Source: Saprospiraceae bacterium
GTDB taxonomy: Bacteria > Bacteroidota > Bacteroidia > Chitinophagales > Saprospiraceae
DNA: 64,000 bases
Direction: 5' to 3'
Assembly (NCBI GenBank): GCA_016710265.1
Contig: JADJJL010000006.1
Coordinates: forward strand, 310,001-374,000
A program made the position numbers and the translations under genes. The notes below the pieces were generated by a model. The model saw nothing but the letters and a program-made list of their open reading frames with translations, was not told the DNA's origin and did not search any database. Positions 1 through 9,000 of this stretch are shown here, one piece after another. Within the stretch, counting starts at the first letter, position 1. Every line of letters begins with the position of its first letter.

Positions 1-255
1 TAATAGTTTATTTTGTTCAAAATGTGCGTGAATAAGTTTTATTTGATAATCTTTCAATTCATTATCTGGATGAGGTTTATGCAGTCTAATCAACAATTTT
101 TTGCTTTCGTTGTAAAATGCAACCCGAGATCCACTGGTTTTTTCTGTTTTTATTTCTCTATATCCTAGCTTAATAAGTACATACGTTAATTCTGCATAAG
201 TGACTGTTCCTGAATTTCTTATTATTCGATCTAAAATTTTTTGTAATTTGCTCAC
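1..255 (-). CDS. HicA-family mRNA interferase toxin, partial (C-terminus beyond window edge)
   Basis: The 85 visible codons read from a GTG (complement of 253-255) to the window edge with no stop. The conceptual protein starts VSKLQKILDR and carries the HicA core pattern: a 'LGYREIKTEKTSGSR' glycine-serine turn followed by 'HKPHPDNELKDYQI', the usual end of the double-stranded-RNA-binding-like fold with its HKPHP strand and the ELK/Y-x-IK helix. HicA toxins cleave mRNA and are neutralised by HicB. Upstream in frame there is a stop at 295-297 and no ATG, so the GTG is the best start. If the usual hicA-hicB order holds, hicB would lie just left of the window; it is not on the right side. The family call is by motif only; the catalytic His cannot be assigned with certainty because this subtype has 'GSR' rather than 'GSH'. 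Confidence 0.7.
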   Translation of the reverse strand, partial: MSKLQKILDRIIRNSGTVTYAELTYVLIKLGYREIKTEKTSGSRVAFYNESKKLLIRLHKPHPDNELKDYQIKLIHAHFEQNKLL

Positions 256-642
256 CTTGCAAATATACGAAATATCAACAATTGCAACTGAATTTTAGTT
301 CCATTTTAACCATCCATTAGCTTGTAAACAAGCTTATCAAACATAAGCTTATCCCTCAAGATCCTAAATTAGTCCAAGATCCAAAAATTTAAATTTCAAA
401 TCCAGCTCTACATTTCCCCTCCCCAATCGTTCTAAATATAACATAAGTCAGGAAGAGCCTTTCGGATACATAAGTACTGGAAGGCTTTTTTATGCTCGCT
501 TTCGGTGCGAAGTAGGTATCTAGATTTGGCGCTGATAGAAAATCCTCTTTTTGTTTGGCAGAATTATTGCCTAATAATCAACTTATTATAGACGAAAGAG
601 TATATTTGGTATTTAAACTTAATCTACTGAAAAATACAATTG
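256..642. other. Intergenic region, no gene seen
   Basis: No coding frame is convincing here. The only structure is a weak stem AGCCTT/AAGGCT (456-461 with 481-486) followed by a short T run, which could be a plus-strand terminator but has no plus-strand gene in front of it, and a small TCGC/GCGA hairpin just after it. Confidence 0.4.
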
Positions 643-2859
643 TCATTGTGTCCCCAAAAAAAAGCTTCTGCTAATGATACTACCATTTGTAATTAACCCT
701 ACAGAATATATTCCTGAAGCAAGCTCAGTAAGTTTAATTATTTCCTCACGATTGTTTATTTGAACAGTCTTCACAGTCTGACCCAGCATATTGACAATAA
801 TAATACGTGCAGGTAAATTAATTTGATCAGATAATTTTAAACTTAAATAGTCTTTGGTTGGATTAGGGTAGATGGAAAAAACCTGGTCTTTGTCTCCAAT
901 TTCTTTGGTCGAAACTATTGGTTCATAAGATTTATACAAGCCATCATAATAATAGGAAATATATGCAAATCCTTCATGATCGATATAAAAGTCATTAATT
1001 ACATTCACTTTCAAAGAATCGTTTAAAGGTAGATCTTTGGTTATATCTTCCCAAGTTACTCCATAATCTCTGGTAATGAGTACACCTTCGGTGGAACCAT
1101 ATGCTACTAATTGACCATTTCCTAAGTATCTTATACCAAGTTGGGTAGGAAAAATTCTTTTTAAATTGACAAAATCATGGGTTTGATATACTCCATATTC
1201 CTTTTTGTCGCCATCGTAAGCACTTATAAAACATTGATTATTTTCATCAAACACCATTGACCCTATCCTCCATTTTCTAAATTTTTCTAGTTCCACCCAA
1301 TTTACACCTAAATCATCAGAATAAAATAAACCTTTCTCATTAGCATCTGTGTACAATCGGTTTTGTTGGTTATGGGTGATGTCCAAGGATATAGGATTGT
1401 TATAGGAATAAGGGATGCTATTAAATTTTTCAAAATGACTGCCTTTGTCAGTTGAAAGATAATAATTTAAATTTGTGGGACTGTTATTTACAATATTGGC
1501 AGAAACCAATAGTACTTTATCTTCATTTAAAGTTACCAACTTTAGAATTGAGCCATCTGTTTCTATAGAATGATCCCAATGCTCACCTCCATCTGTGCTT
1601 AAAAACAAATTGTCATCACCTCCATCCCAATAAAATAATCGATCATCAAAAGCATGGCCTAAAATTTTAATTTGATTACTGTCGTGCTTAAAATTTTGCC
1701 AGCTCTTTCCATCGTCTTTGGAACTTACTCTTCTACAATTTTCATCAGATGCATGGATTGTTCCATCCTTCAGTTTAAATATACCATTCAGATCCCAAAA
1801 AGATTGCCCTAAATGCAATTCTTTCCATCCTTCATTTCCTTTTGCTTGTAAAATATAATTACTGTTGTGTAGACACTCATCCTTCATCAAAGCAACAGCA
1901 GTGACGGAATCCAATGCAAAAAGTTTGTTTGTTTCAAACTGTGAAGGAAAATGTTGATTAAAGTAATAAGGACGGATCCATGTCCTCCCAGTATCGTAGG
2001 AAAAATAATAGGATTTATCCAACTGTGCCAAGATAAAATCACCTTTTAAGCTCCATCTCAGATCTGTAATCCATCGGCGGTAGTCGATGCTTGAATCCAA
2101 AACACAAACCTCCACCTGATTTCCATCCTCCCAGTAATGCAGCAATCCTTTAATCGAGGGAAGAAATACATGTCCATTTTCAGATACAATGGATTTATCC
2201 AATCGTAATGCAATATTGGTCAATGAGATAATTTCACGTTTTGATTTATCTTTTGAATTATACTTAAAAACTGAAGCACCATTAATTCCCTTATCAACCA
2301 TTGCATAATTGATACTATCGGTAAAAGGAAAAAACGATCGTATTATTTCATCTTGGCCTACTGCAAAAATTTGATATTCAACTCCTGCACGATCCCAATC
2401 TTTACTAAATTTCAGAATACCTGTTAGATAATTTTGAAATAATTCACCTTGTTTATTGAATTTTTCATAGCCGGTAACATATATCCTTTTAATTGAATCG
2501 GTCAAACCAACGTGGTCAAATTTTTCATTGGCATTTAATCTAAATAAGTAACGGTCTAAAATCCTTAACATCAATCGGCCATCATTATCATGCATAAATG
2601 ATTTAGGATAGTAAAAAGAAATATAAGGTTTAAATGGAAACACTAGTTCCTGAAAGTTTTGATCCGGATCTGTAAGATCAAATTCAAAAATGTTCGGATT
2701 TTCTGCACTTCCTACATAACACAAGCCATTTTGATCACAAATGAGATCATCGGGGATTAATTTCTTTCCATCTGAGATTTTGGTCCAATGGGATTGACCA
2801 TAAAGACTTGTTATTTGGAGAGCAAACATTATCAGAATTAATAATCGAAAACGAGCCAT
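643..2859 (-). CDS. T9SS-exported BNR/sortilin-type beta-propeller protein
   Basis: 738 residues. Residues 1-21 are a signal peptide ending 'SLYGQ'. The body contains at least six BNR/sortilin-like 'S-x-D-x-G-x-x-W' turns (for example SYDTGRTW, SSKDDGKSW, LSTDGGEHW, SDDLGVNW, TRDYGVTW), the hallmark of VPS10/YCF48-like propellers. The last about 75 residues form a type A T9SS sorting domain: 'SIYPNPTKDYLSLKL', then 'GQTVKTV', 'LASGIYSVGL' and a basic end. The protein is therefore expected to cross the outer membrane through T9SS and remain on the surface or be released; no enzymatic residues were recognised. It is divergent from the next gene, with 298 bp between the starts. Propellers of this type are common in Saprospiraceae; the ligand is unknown. 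Confidence 0.9.
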   Translation of the reverse strand: MARFRLLILIMFALQITSLYGQSHWTKISDGKKLIPDDLICDQNGLCYVGSAENPNIFEFDLTDPDQNFQELVFPFKPYISFYYPKSFMHDNDGRLMLRILDRYLFRLNANEKFDHVGLTDSIKRIYVTGYEKFNKQGELFQNYLTGILKFSKDWDRAGVEYQIFAVGQDEIIRSFFPFTDSINYAMVDKGINGASVFKYNSKDKSKREIISLTNIALRLDKSIVSENGHVFLPSIKGLLHYWEDGNQVEVCVLDSSIDYRRWITDLRWSLKGDFILAQLDKSYYFSYDTGRTWIRPYYFNQHFPSQFETNKLFALDSVTAVALMKDECLHNSNYILQAKGNEGWKELHLGQSFWDLNGIFKLKDGTIHASDENCRRVSSKDDGKSWQNFKHDSNQIKILGHAFDDRLFYWDGGDDNLFLSTDGGEHWDHSIETDGSILKLVTLNEDKVLLVSANIVNNSPTNLNYYLSTDKGSHFEKFNSIPYSYNNPISLDITHNQQNRLYTDANEKGLFYSDDLGVNWVELEKFRKWRIGSMVFDENNQCFISAYDGDKKEYGVYQTHDFVNLKRIFPTQLGIRYLGNGQLVAYGSTEGVLITRDYGVTWEDITKDLPLNDSLKVNVINDFYIDHEGFAYISYYYDGLYKSYEPIVSTKEIGDKDQVFSIYPNPTKDYLSLKLSDQINLPARIIIVNMLGQTVKTVQINNREEIIKLTELASGIYSVGLITNGSIISRSFFLGTQ

Positions 2860-3157
2860 AACAATCTATTTTAATGCATAATTTTAATAAATTACTGAAA
2901 AACTGAACCCAATTGCTTACAAAGTTAATAATAATTGGCGGTTTTTAGTGAAATTTGTAAAATATTTAAGTACTTTTTTGATAGTATTGTGATCAATATA
3001 GTTTAGCATACTAGCTCAAAATACCATGTTTAATACAATATACTATTTGGCAGGCAGCATTTTTTACTCTTTATGGCTCATACTTATTTGAAACTGTTGG
3101 TACTATTTCCAAGGAGGAGTTCTGAAATCCTCTTTACATTAACTAAACCTATCTAAA

Positions 3158-4675
3158 ATGAAAATTTCTAAAACCTTAATTCCATTTTTTATTCTATTTA
3201 TTAGTCTAGTTAGTCCGGTCGCCTCCCAAAAAATCACCATTGATTCAAGTTTTGGAGAGGAAGGATTAGTGAGGACCCTCTTGCGAAGAAGTGGTGGTGT
3301 AAATACCTTATTAGACAGCAGACAAAAAATCATTCTACTTGCACACAAAAATTTAGCTGTCTTTGACAGCACAGGTAGTCAATACAATCTATTTCCACAT
3401 CTGAATCCATTGGTTTATGAAGAATCTGAAGAATTTGCTTATTGTTTTGGAGCCAGAATGACAGATGAAGGATTTCTTTTTGTTAAGTACCTTGAAGATG
3501 ATCCCAGTTCACCATTATATAAATTGTTTACAAGAAAGATCAATCTAGAGGATTTTATGGATTCTACTTATTCAGATAAAGGCAAATTATTTGTAAGTGG
3601 CAAATATTCTGGCTATGGCTCAATTTCTAACAATGAAGATAAATTCGATTTAACAATTATGGCAAGCAATGTAACAACCCATAACAGATTAAATTTGGAA
3701 TTATTTAAAATTGACAACTCAGGCAATTTTATTCAAAGAGATCTTGATGTAGATCACTGGTGCCCGGCCAATGGTGATGACCTTGGATTTCAATTTTCAA
3801 ATATAATACGACATTCAAATTCAAAGTATTACACCATGGCTGCTGTTAATTGTAATGATACAACAGGTTACTATTTAATGCGTTTTGATGAAAACTTAAT
3901 CATGGATCAAAGTTTTGGTGTTGCAGGCTTCAAAGAGGTTGGCCGTCAACCACATGAACTAAATCAGATTGGAACAAGTATTCAACAAGCTGTGGTGGAT
4001 AAAAATGGTAATATATATTTTATTTACAGCGATTATAGAAATAGTAAAGTATTGATTGAAAAAAGAAATGCAGAAGGATCACTGATTAATGAATTTGGAA
4101 CTTCTGGTGTATTAGTTATTGATGGGTATCGTTTTGATATGACTACTAACTGGGACTATATTTTGTATAGGGAGAAATTCGATCATCTCTATTTTTTTGC
4201 TTACAATCCGACATCGAAAATTTCAAAATTGTTTGTTATAAATCCTGACGGCACACAAGATTCTAGATATGAAATTACAGGTGGCTTTCAGCTGAATGGA
4301 ACAGTTTTAAATTTAACTCCATATTCGGATGATTGTTTTATTGCAACCGGAATTAGTTCGAACCAGTCACCAAATACTATATATATGGTAAAGTTTTGCG
4401 ATGGAGCTATTTCTGAAACTCAAGAGGAAAACTCAATTCCAAAACCTTTGGTTAAGCATGATGGTGATAAAATAACCATAATTAATTTTGGAGAGAAATT
4501 AAGAAATGTAGAGTTATTCAATTTAGACGGAAAGAGAATTAAGTCTGAGCAAGTGAAGGAAAACAGTGATAATATTGTTTTTTCAAATTTAGCCCTTAAT
4601 GGTGGGATTTATTACTTATTGTTTGTTTATAATGATCATAGAATAATGACCATGCCTTTGGCTATATTTAAATAA
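3158..4675 (+). CDS. Secreted delta-60-repeat-like beta-propeller protein with degenerate T9SS tail
   Basis: 505 residues. Signal peptide 1-23 ends 'SPVASQ'. Three spaced 'D-x-SFG-x-x-G' segments (IDSSFGEEGLV near the N-terminus, DQSFGVAGFKEV mid-protein, NEFGTSGVLVIDG later) match the delta-60 repeat signature, which builds beta-propellers in secreted bacterial proteins. The C-terminus has the strand pattern of a type A T9SS domain ('VELFNLDGKRIKSEQV', 'LALNGGIYYLLFVY') but lacks the leading YPNP motif, so export by T9SS is likely rather than certain. Shares no obvious operon partner; the following gene starts 183 bp downstream on the same strand. Confidence 0.85.
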   Translation: MKISKTLIPFFILFISLVSPVASQKITIDSSFGEEGLVRTLLRRSGGVNTLLDSRQKIILLAHKNLAVFDSTGSQYNLFPHLNPLVYEESEEFAYCFGARMTDEGFLFVKYLEDDPSSPLYKLFTRKINLEDFMDSTYSDKGKLFVSGKYSGYGSISNNEDKFDLTIMASNVTTHNRLNLELFKIDNSGNFIQRDLDVDHWCPANGDDLGFQFSNIIRHSNSKYYTMAAVNCNDTTGYYLMRFDENLIMDQSFGVAGFKEVGRQPHELNQIGTSIQQAVVDKNGNIYFIYSDYRNSKVLIEKRNAEGSLINEFGTSGVLVIDGYRFDMTTNWDYILYREKFDHLYFFAYNPTSKISKLFVINPDGTQDSRYEITGGFQLNGTVLNLTPYSDDCFIATGISSNQSPNTIYMVKFCDGAISETQEENSIPKPLVKHDGDKITIINFGEKLRNVELFNLDGKRIKSEQVKENSDNIVFSNLALNGGIYYLLFVYNDHRIMTMPLAIFK

Positions 4676-4858
4676 TCGTAAAATTATTCCGATTTGGATT
4701 TATTATGAGCTCAATAAAATAGAATTACCTACTTTCAAACAAATTGGTTCTAGGTATTATTTGCTTATTTTGTTTTTATTTAATTTCAATAATAAATGTT
4801 ATTTTTGTTGATGGTAAATTATTTAACCAAATTTTTAATTGCCTTCTTTGTATATCGT

Positions 4859-6388
4859 ATGAATTCATTCGGAATATTTTTAGTATTTTGTATTTCAATG
4901 AGCACAAGTTCTGCCCAAAAGTACGATTACATTTGGCCCATGGGTTATGGAGATGACCCACCCAATGGATGGGGGATTTCCAAAATTGATTTCAATGGTC
5001 CCAAAGTCAAAAAAGAATTTTTATTTTCAAAAAAGAATTTTGAATCTTCGTATTCTGGAAGTTTTATCTGCGATGTAGATGGTGAGTTACTCTTACTTTC
5101 TGCGGGATGTTCAGTAATGGATGCCAAAGCCAATGTTTTGCCCAATGGGAACGGATTGAATCCAGGTAGGTTTTTTGACTTGAATTGTGTTTCAACTACT
5201 AGCGATCAATCATACCCTGTGATTAACGGCAATTTTTTTATCTCATGCCCTAGTTGGCAGGATCGGTATATTTTAATCCATCAGGATTTTGTACCAAACA
5301 ATGACCTATTAGATGTGGTGAGTGAAAAGGTATATTACACAGTAATTGATAAAAATCCACAAGGTTCATATTTTGTGAGCACTAAAAACATTTCCTTTAA
5401 CCCTTCCTGGACTTTAATAACTTCACTTTCTGCAGTAGAACATTCAGATGGAGATAAATGGTGGGTCAGCTTTCCTGCTTATGATCGCGACTTAATGTAT
5501 ATGGCTTTATTCGGCCGAGATGGTCTGATCAGACTTGACAGCCAGGCCATCGGAATGCATTTAAGAAAAACCAGCGATGGATTTAGTTTGCAAGCTCGAT
5601 TTTCTCCGAATGGTAGCTTTTACTTAGATGGTAAAAGATATGAAGCTATTTATTTATATAACTTTGATAGAACCTTAGGAAGATTTTCCAAACTTCGTAA
5701 AATCATGACACCTCTGGATTCAGGATTTGTACGTGGCATCTGCTTTTCCTCAAACAGTCGATTTCTATACATCACCCAGGATACTTTTTTGTACCAGTAT
5801 GATCTGTGGGATCAGGACATTGAGGCATCTGTTGTAGAGATTGGGCATGTGAGGAGATTCACAAAATCAAGAGGATGGCCTTATAGTCTCGGCACCATGT
5901 TTTTGGGGCCTGACTGCAGAATCTATGTCTCTCCCGCTTCTACTGCTGAGATCATGCATGTCATCCACTATCCTAATCGCAAGGGCAAAGACTGCGGCTT
6001 TGAAGTGGATGCGATTACTATGCCAACAAGGCTTGCTTTTTCAGTACCAAATATTATGACTTTTCGTACAACTGAAGGGAGACAGCTATGCGATAGCACC
6101 AAAGAGTTTATCACAACTTCTGTGTCTGAGGTCTCATATGATTTTGACAGGATAACTATACAGCCTAATCCTTCATCTGACCATTTTGTAATCCATGCCC
6201 AAGATTATTTACCCGAAAGTATGTACCTGCGTTTAGTGAATGCACAAGGACAAACTGTCCTCCTCGAGCGAGTATATCAAGGAAGTAATGTGATTGATAC
6301 AAAGCAGCTTCCAGCAGGGCTTTACTCGGTGGTGATTTATGAGAGAGGAGCAGTTGTTAAAACGGAGAAGATTGTAATAATCAGATAA
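4859..6388 (+). CDS. T9SS-exported propeller protein, unknown function
   Basis: 509 residues from the ATG at 4859, chosen because the protein then begins directly with a signal peptide (MNSFGIFLVFCISMSTSSAQ); an in-frame upstream ATG at 4796 would put 21 extra residues before it. The middle resembles WD40/YncE-like propellers, and the segment 'LGPDCRIYVSPASTAEIMHV' followed by 'NRKGKDCGF' is the end-of-propeller signature often seen in Saprospiraceae surface proteins ('LGPDGKIYV...NP...G..C'). The last about 75 residues are a type A T9SS domain (TIQPNPSSDHFVIH, 'LPAGLYSVVIYERGAVVKTEKIVI'). No catalytic site recognised. Confidence 0.87.
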   Translation: MNSFGIFLVFCISMSTSSAQKYDYIWPMGYGDDPPNGWGISKIDFNGPKVKKEFLFSKKNFESSYSGSFICDVDGELLLLSAGCSVMDAKANVLPNGNGLNPGRFFDLNCVSTTSDQSYPVINGNFFISCPSWQDRYILIHQDFVPNNDLLDVVSEKVYYTVIDKNPQGSYFVSTKNISFNPSWTLITSLSAVEHSDGDKWWVSFPAYDRDLMYMALFGRDGLIRLDSQAIGMHLRKTSDGFSLQARFSPNGSFYLDGKRYEAIYLYNFDRTLGRFSKLRKIMTPLDSGFVRGICFSSNSRFLYITQDTFLYQYDLWDQDIEASVVEIGHVRRFTKSRGWPYSLGTMFLGPDCRIYVSPASTAEIMHVIHYPNRKGKDCGFEVDAITMPTRLAFSVPNIMTFRTTEGRQLCDSTKEFITTSVSEVSYDFDRITIQPNPSSDHFVIHAQDYLPESMYLRLVNAQGQTVLLERVYQGSNVIDTKQLPAGLYSVVIYERGAVVKTEKIVIIR

Positions 6389-6465
6389 GGCAGGTTACTC
6401 TAGTAGTTAGGCAGATTAATAAAATCTTTACTTTTTGATTTAGACTTATCTTAGTTATTAAAATT

Positions 6466-7914
6466 CTATTTATTATTTACAATTAATTTTTCCGAAGCAA
6501 TTAATACTCCGTTTTCATTATACATGCTTATGATATATGTGCCGCTTTGCCAATCTTTTAATTTTAATACATTGTTATTCAAAAAATATTGACTCGAAAT
6601 ACTTATTTGCTCAACTCCAGATTCATTGAAAATTACAATCCTATAGTTATTCAGATCATTTATGCCTTTGATTGATACATATTCAGATGCAGGATTAGGG
6701 TAAACGATCAAGTCTTTTTTGAAACCCGGCTTAATGGTTTTAATAAAACTAATTAAACCATCTTTATCCAATTTTATCATAAAAGCATCTCTATTGAAAT
6801 TACCCCTGGCAGTATCTTGCTTTGTACCATAGGCTAAACAACCCCCATCAGAAGTGCCCATAATTCCTGTCATAAAATAGTATGCATCACCTCCGAATTC
6901 CTTCTTCCAATTTAAATTTAAAGCAGAATCTGTTTTGATGATCATAAACCAAGAATGCTCGAATCCATAAGGATACTCCCATATTTTAAAATTTGATGTG
7001 CCTCCAAAATAGAAACCACCTTCAGTGTCGGCAATACTTTGAGTTCTAGCAGGAATATCAACTGTATCTCCTTTTCTTCCAAAAACAATGTTCTTAATCA
7101 CATTTAAGTTAGAATCCAGAATGCACAAGCCAAGATCAATTGTATCAAGGTGATCAAAATTATTTACATCTTGGTTTTGTCCTCCAGAATTAATATAATA
7201 ATTTTTATGAGGTAATGGTTTAATATCGCCAACAATTGAACCATAGAATGGGTTAAGATAGCTTTTAATAATAGTATCTAAATTAAAGTTAAAAACATCA
7301 ATATCATGACCCCCTTTAACTAAAACATTCTGATTATTAAGTGCAAATTTAATATCCGATGGTGCCGCTTTTAAAATTCGACTATATTGAACCACACCAT
7401 TCCTTCTATCTATTTTCAAAAGTCTTGGCATTTGATTTTTTGTATCATAATATGCAAATATGTAAGCTGTATCTCCCACAATTAATATATCATTAGCTGT
7501 AATATCAATGTGTTGATTCAATGGAAATATCTGTATATTTTTTGTTTCAAGATTAATTTCTACAAATTGATTTATACTTGGATCTTTTTCGAGAGCTAAA
7601 ATAGTCAGATAATCAATATTGTTAATTTTCGTAAAAAATTCTGATCTTGAAATTGCTGAATAAACAAAGTACTCATCAGATATCCATTGTCCTTTCTTAG
7701 ACACTTTGCTCAGCTTACAGAAAACACTGTCTTTGGTCAAGTTATAGTCACTATTCGTTATTAAATAATGATATGGGGTTTCAATAACCGAAATAATTCC
7801 CCAACTGTCTTCAGCGGCTGGGGAATTATATATAAAGTCTTGACTAAATAAGAATAAAGGAGCAAACATTAAAAATACGATTTTAATATTTATTAGTCTA
7901 GTTTTGAAACTCAT
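6466..7914 (-). CDS. T9SS-exported propeller protein (paralogue of the 9.0 kb gene)
   Basis: 482 residues starting at the ATG at 7912-7914; three codons further upstream there is only a TTG. The signal peptide (to 'LFLFSQ') is followed by a beta-strand-rich body without catalytic motifs and a type A T9SS domain (IVYPNPASEYVSIKG, 'WQSGTYIISMYNENG'). The strand before the sorting domain, 'NLNWKKEFGGDAYYFMTGI..SDGGCLAYG', matches 'DMRWIRFYGGDMNYQIHSI..PDGCCLAAG' in the 9001-10452 protein, so the two are paralogues with opposite orientation. Function unknown. Confidence 0.87.
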   Translation of the reverse strand: MSFKTRLINIKIVFLMFAPLFLFSQDFIYNSPAAEDSWGIISVIETPYHYLITNSDYNLTKDSVFCKLSKVSKKGQWISDEYFVYSAISRSEFFTKINNIDYLTILALEKDPSINQFVEINLETKNIQIFPLNQHIDITANDILIVGDTAYIFAYYDTKNQMPRLLKIDRRNGVVQYSRILKAAPSDIKFALNNQNVLVKGGHDIDVFNFNLDTIIKSYLNPFYGSIVGDIKPLPHKNYYINSGGQNQDVNNFDHLDTIDLGLCILDSNLNVIKNIVFGRKGDTVDIPARTQSIADTEGGFYFGGTSNFKIWEYPYGFEHSWFMIIKTDSALNLNWKKEFGGDAYYFMTGIMGTSDGGCLAYGTKQDTARGNFNRDAFMIKLDKDGLISFIKTIKPGFKKDLIVYPNPASEYVSIKGINDLNNYRIVIFNESGVEQISISSQYFLNNNVLKLKDWQSGTYIISMYNENGVLIASEKLIVNNK

Positions 7915-8073
7915 AATGCACAAATTGTATTAAATTAGCATTTGTTTATTTATTGAAATGAATCTATAAAATACATTCAAATTGTTAGAAGTTAAATAAA
8001 TTCTCATCTAATTTAAACATGGAATTTGCATAAACTTATTTTCATCAGTAATATTTATTAATGCACTTGAAGC

Positions 8074-8628
8074 TTATCTTTCTAAAATCTTGGTTTCAAA
8101 TTCAAAATTACTAATTATTATTGTATCTGGTGATGTAAGGTCAAATTTTATATCTCCTGGTAAAAGATGAATAATATAAGATGCTTGTACATTGCCCTTT
8201 ACCATTTTGGTTGTTGAGTTATACTCATTAATTTGAATATAATCTTCAATACTGTCATTAGTATTTAATTTGTAATAATTTCCAGCTACATCGCCATCTG
8301 ATAAACTTGTTGCAAAGCTAGAAAATGGTTTATCATTTATATCGAAATCAAACTCACTAATAAACAAATTCTGTTTTGCAAATGAAAGTGAAAATCCAGC
8401 AATTGAAAGGATCTTCCTCTGGATATTGTCACCTATGAAATAAACAAATGCTATATTAAATGTGTCAAGTGTATTGTGGCTTAACTTGAGGCTTTGCATA
8501 AACTCTAATGTGTCATTATTTATTGGAATTTTTGCAGATCCGTGGAAATAGACTTCCTCTACCGGATCCTCTGGTATATTGCATGATAAAATCATTAAAG
8601 TGATAAGAATTAAACTATACTTATTCAT
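8074..8628 (-). CDS. Small lipoprotein, unknown function
   Basis: 184 residues from the ATG at 8626-8628 (MNKYSLILITLMILSC). This start is preferred over an upstream TTG because it places a lipobox directly after the N-terminal hydrophobic stretch, with the acylated Cys at residue 16. The mature protein is beta-rich, with 'INNDTLEFMQSLKLSHNTLDTFNIAFVY' near the N-terminus and no cysteine pattern or active site I recognise. Its neighbours are T9SS propeller proteins, so an envelope role is likely but not specified. Confidence 0.75.
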   Translation of the reverse strand: MNKYSLILITLMILSCNIPEDPVEEVYFHGSAKIPINNDTLEFMQSLKLSHNTLDTFNIAFVYFIGDNIQRKILSIAGFSLSFAKQNLFISEFDFDINDKPFSSFATSLSDGDVAGNYYKLNTNDSIEDYIQINEYNSTTKMVKGNVQASYIIHLLPGDIKFDLTSPDTIIISNFEFETKILER

Positions 8629-9000
8629 ATTTACCATTTTATAAGAATGCAAAATTTTTATCAAAGTTAAGGATTTTTAGTAAAACTCGATGGAGTTCTT
8701 AATTAAGGCAGCTGAAGTCTCATATTTTCCTATTGTGCTTCACCCCAGCCTGAAAGCTGGGGTTCGCTAGTCTCGTTCCATTGCCTTTTGCTTTACCCCA
8801 GTCTCCAACCCGCCGTTAGCATGGGGCTAGGAGATATAAAATAAAATGTAGCTTTAGACCCCTATATCTCCTTAAAATGGTTTTAGTTAAAGTCAAAAAT
8901 ATATGGCATTTTTGTTGATGAAGCTCTTATATTTGTATCTCTTTATTCTACTTATGATGTAATGTGTATTGAATATTCTGAAAAATTAACAATTTAGGAA
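8629..9000. other. Intergenic region with GC-rich hairpins
   Basis: No gene seen. It contains a perfect hairpin at 8742-8763 (listed separately) and a second GC-rich patch at 8796-8828, 'ACCCCAG...CATGGGGCTAG', with CCCC/GGGG complementarity. These are much more GC-rich than the surroundings. Confidence 0.5.
8742..8763. repeat. REP-like palindrome
   Basis: Perfect 8-bp stem ACCCCAGC / GCTGGGGT with a 6-nt loop (CTGAAA). The sequence looks like the short GC-rich palindromes that occur dispersed in Bacteroidota and that are mobilised by REP-associated transposases. A second related patch lies about 50 bp downstream. There is no T run, so it is not a classical terminator. Copy number in the genome cannot be judged here. 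Confidence 0.55.

Noticed and set aside
456..491. Terminator-like stem AGCCTT/AAGGCT with T run
   Set aside because: Only 6 bp with a 19-nt loop and no plus-strand gene in front of it; kept only as a remark in the intergenic entry.
3111..3117. AAGGAGG, a perfect Shine-Dalgarno sequence
   Set aside because: It is 41 nt before the nearest start codon, too far to act, and Bacteroidota rarely use strong SD sequences.
4744..4956. Short plus-strand frame overlapping the start of the 4.86 kb gene
   Set aside because: It overlaps the signal-peptide region of a well-supported gene in another frame.
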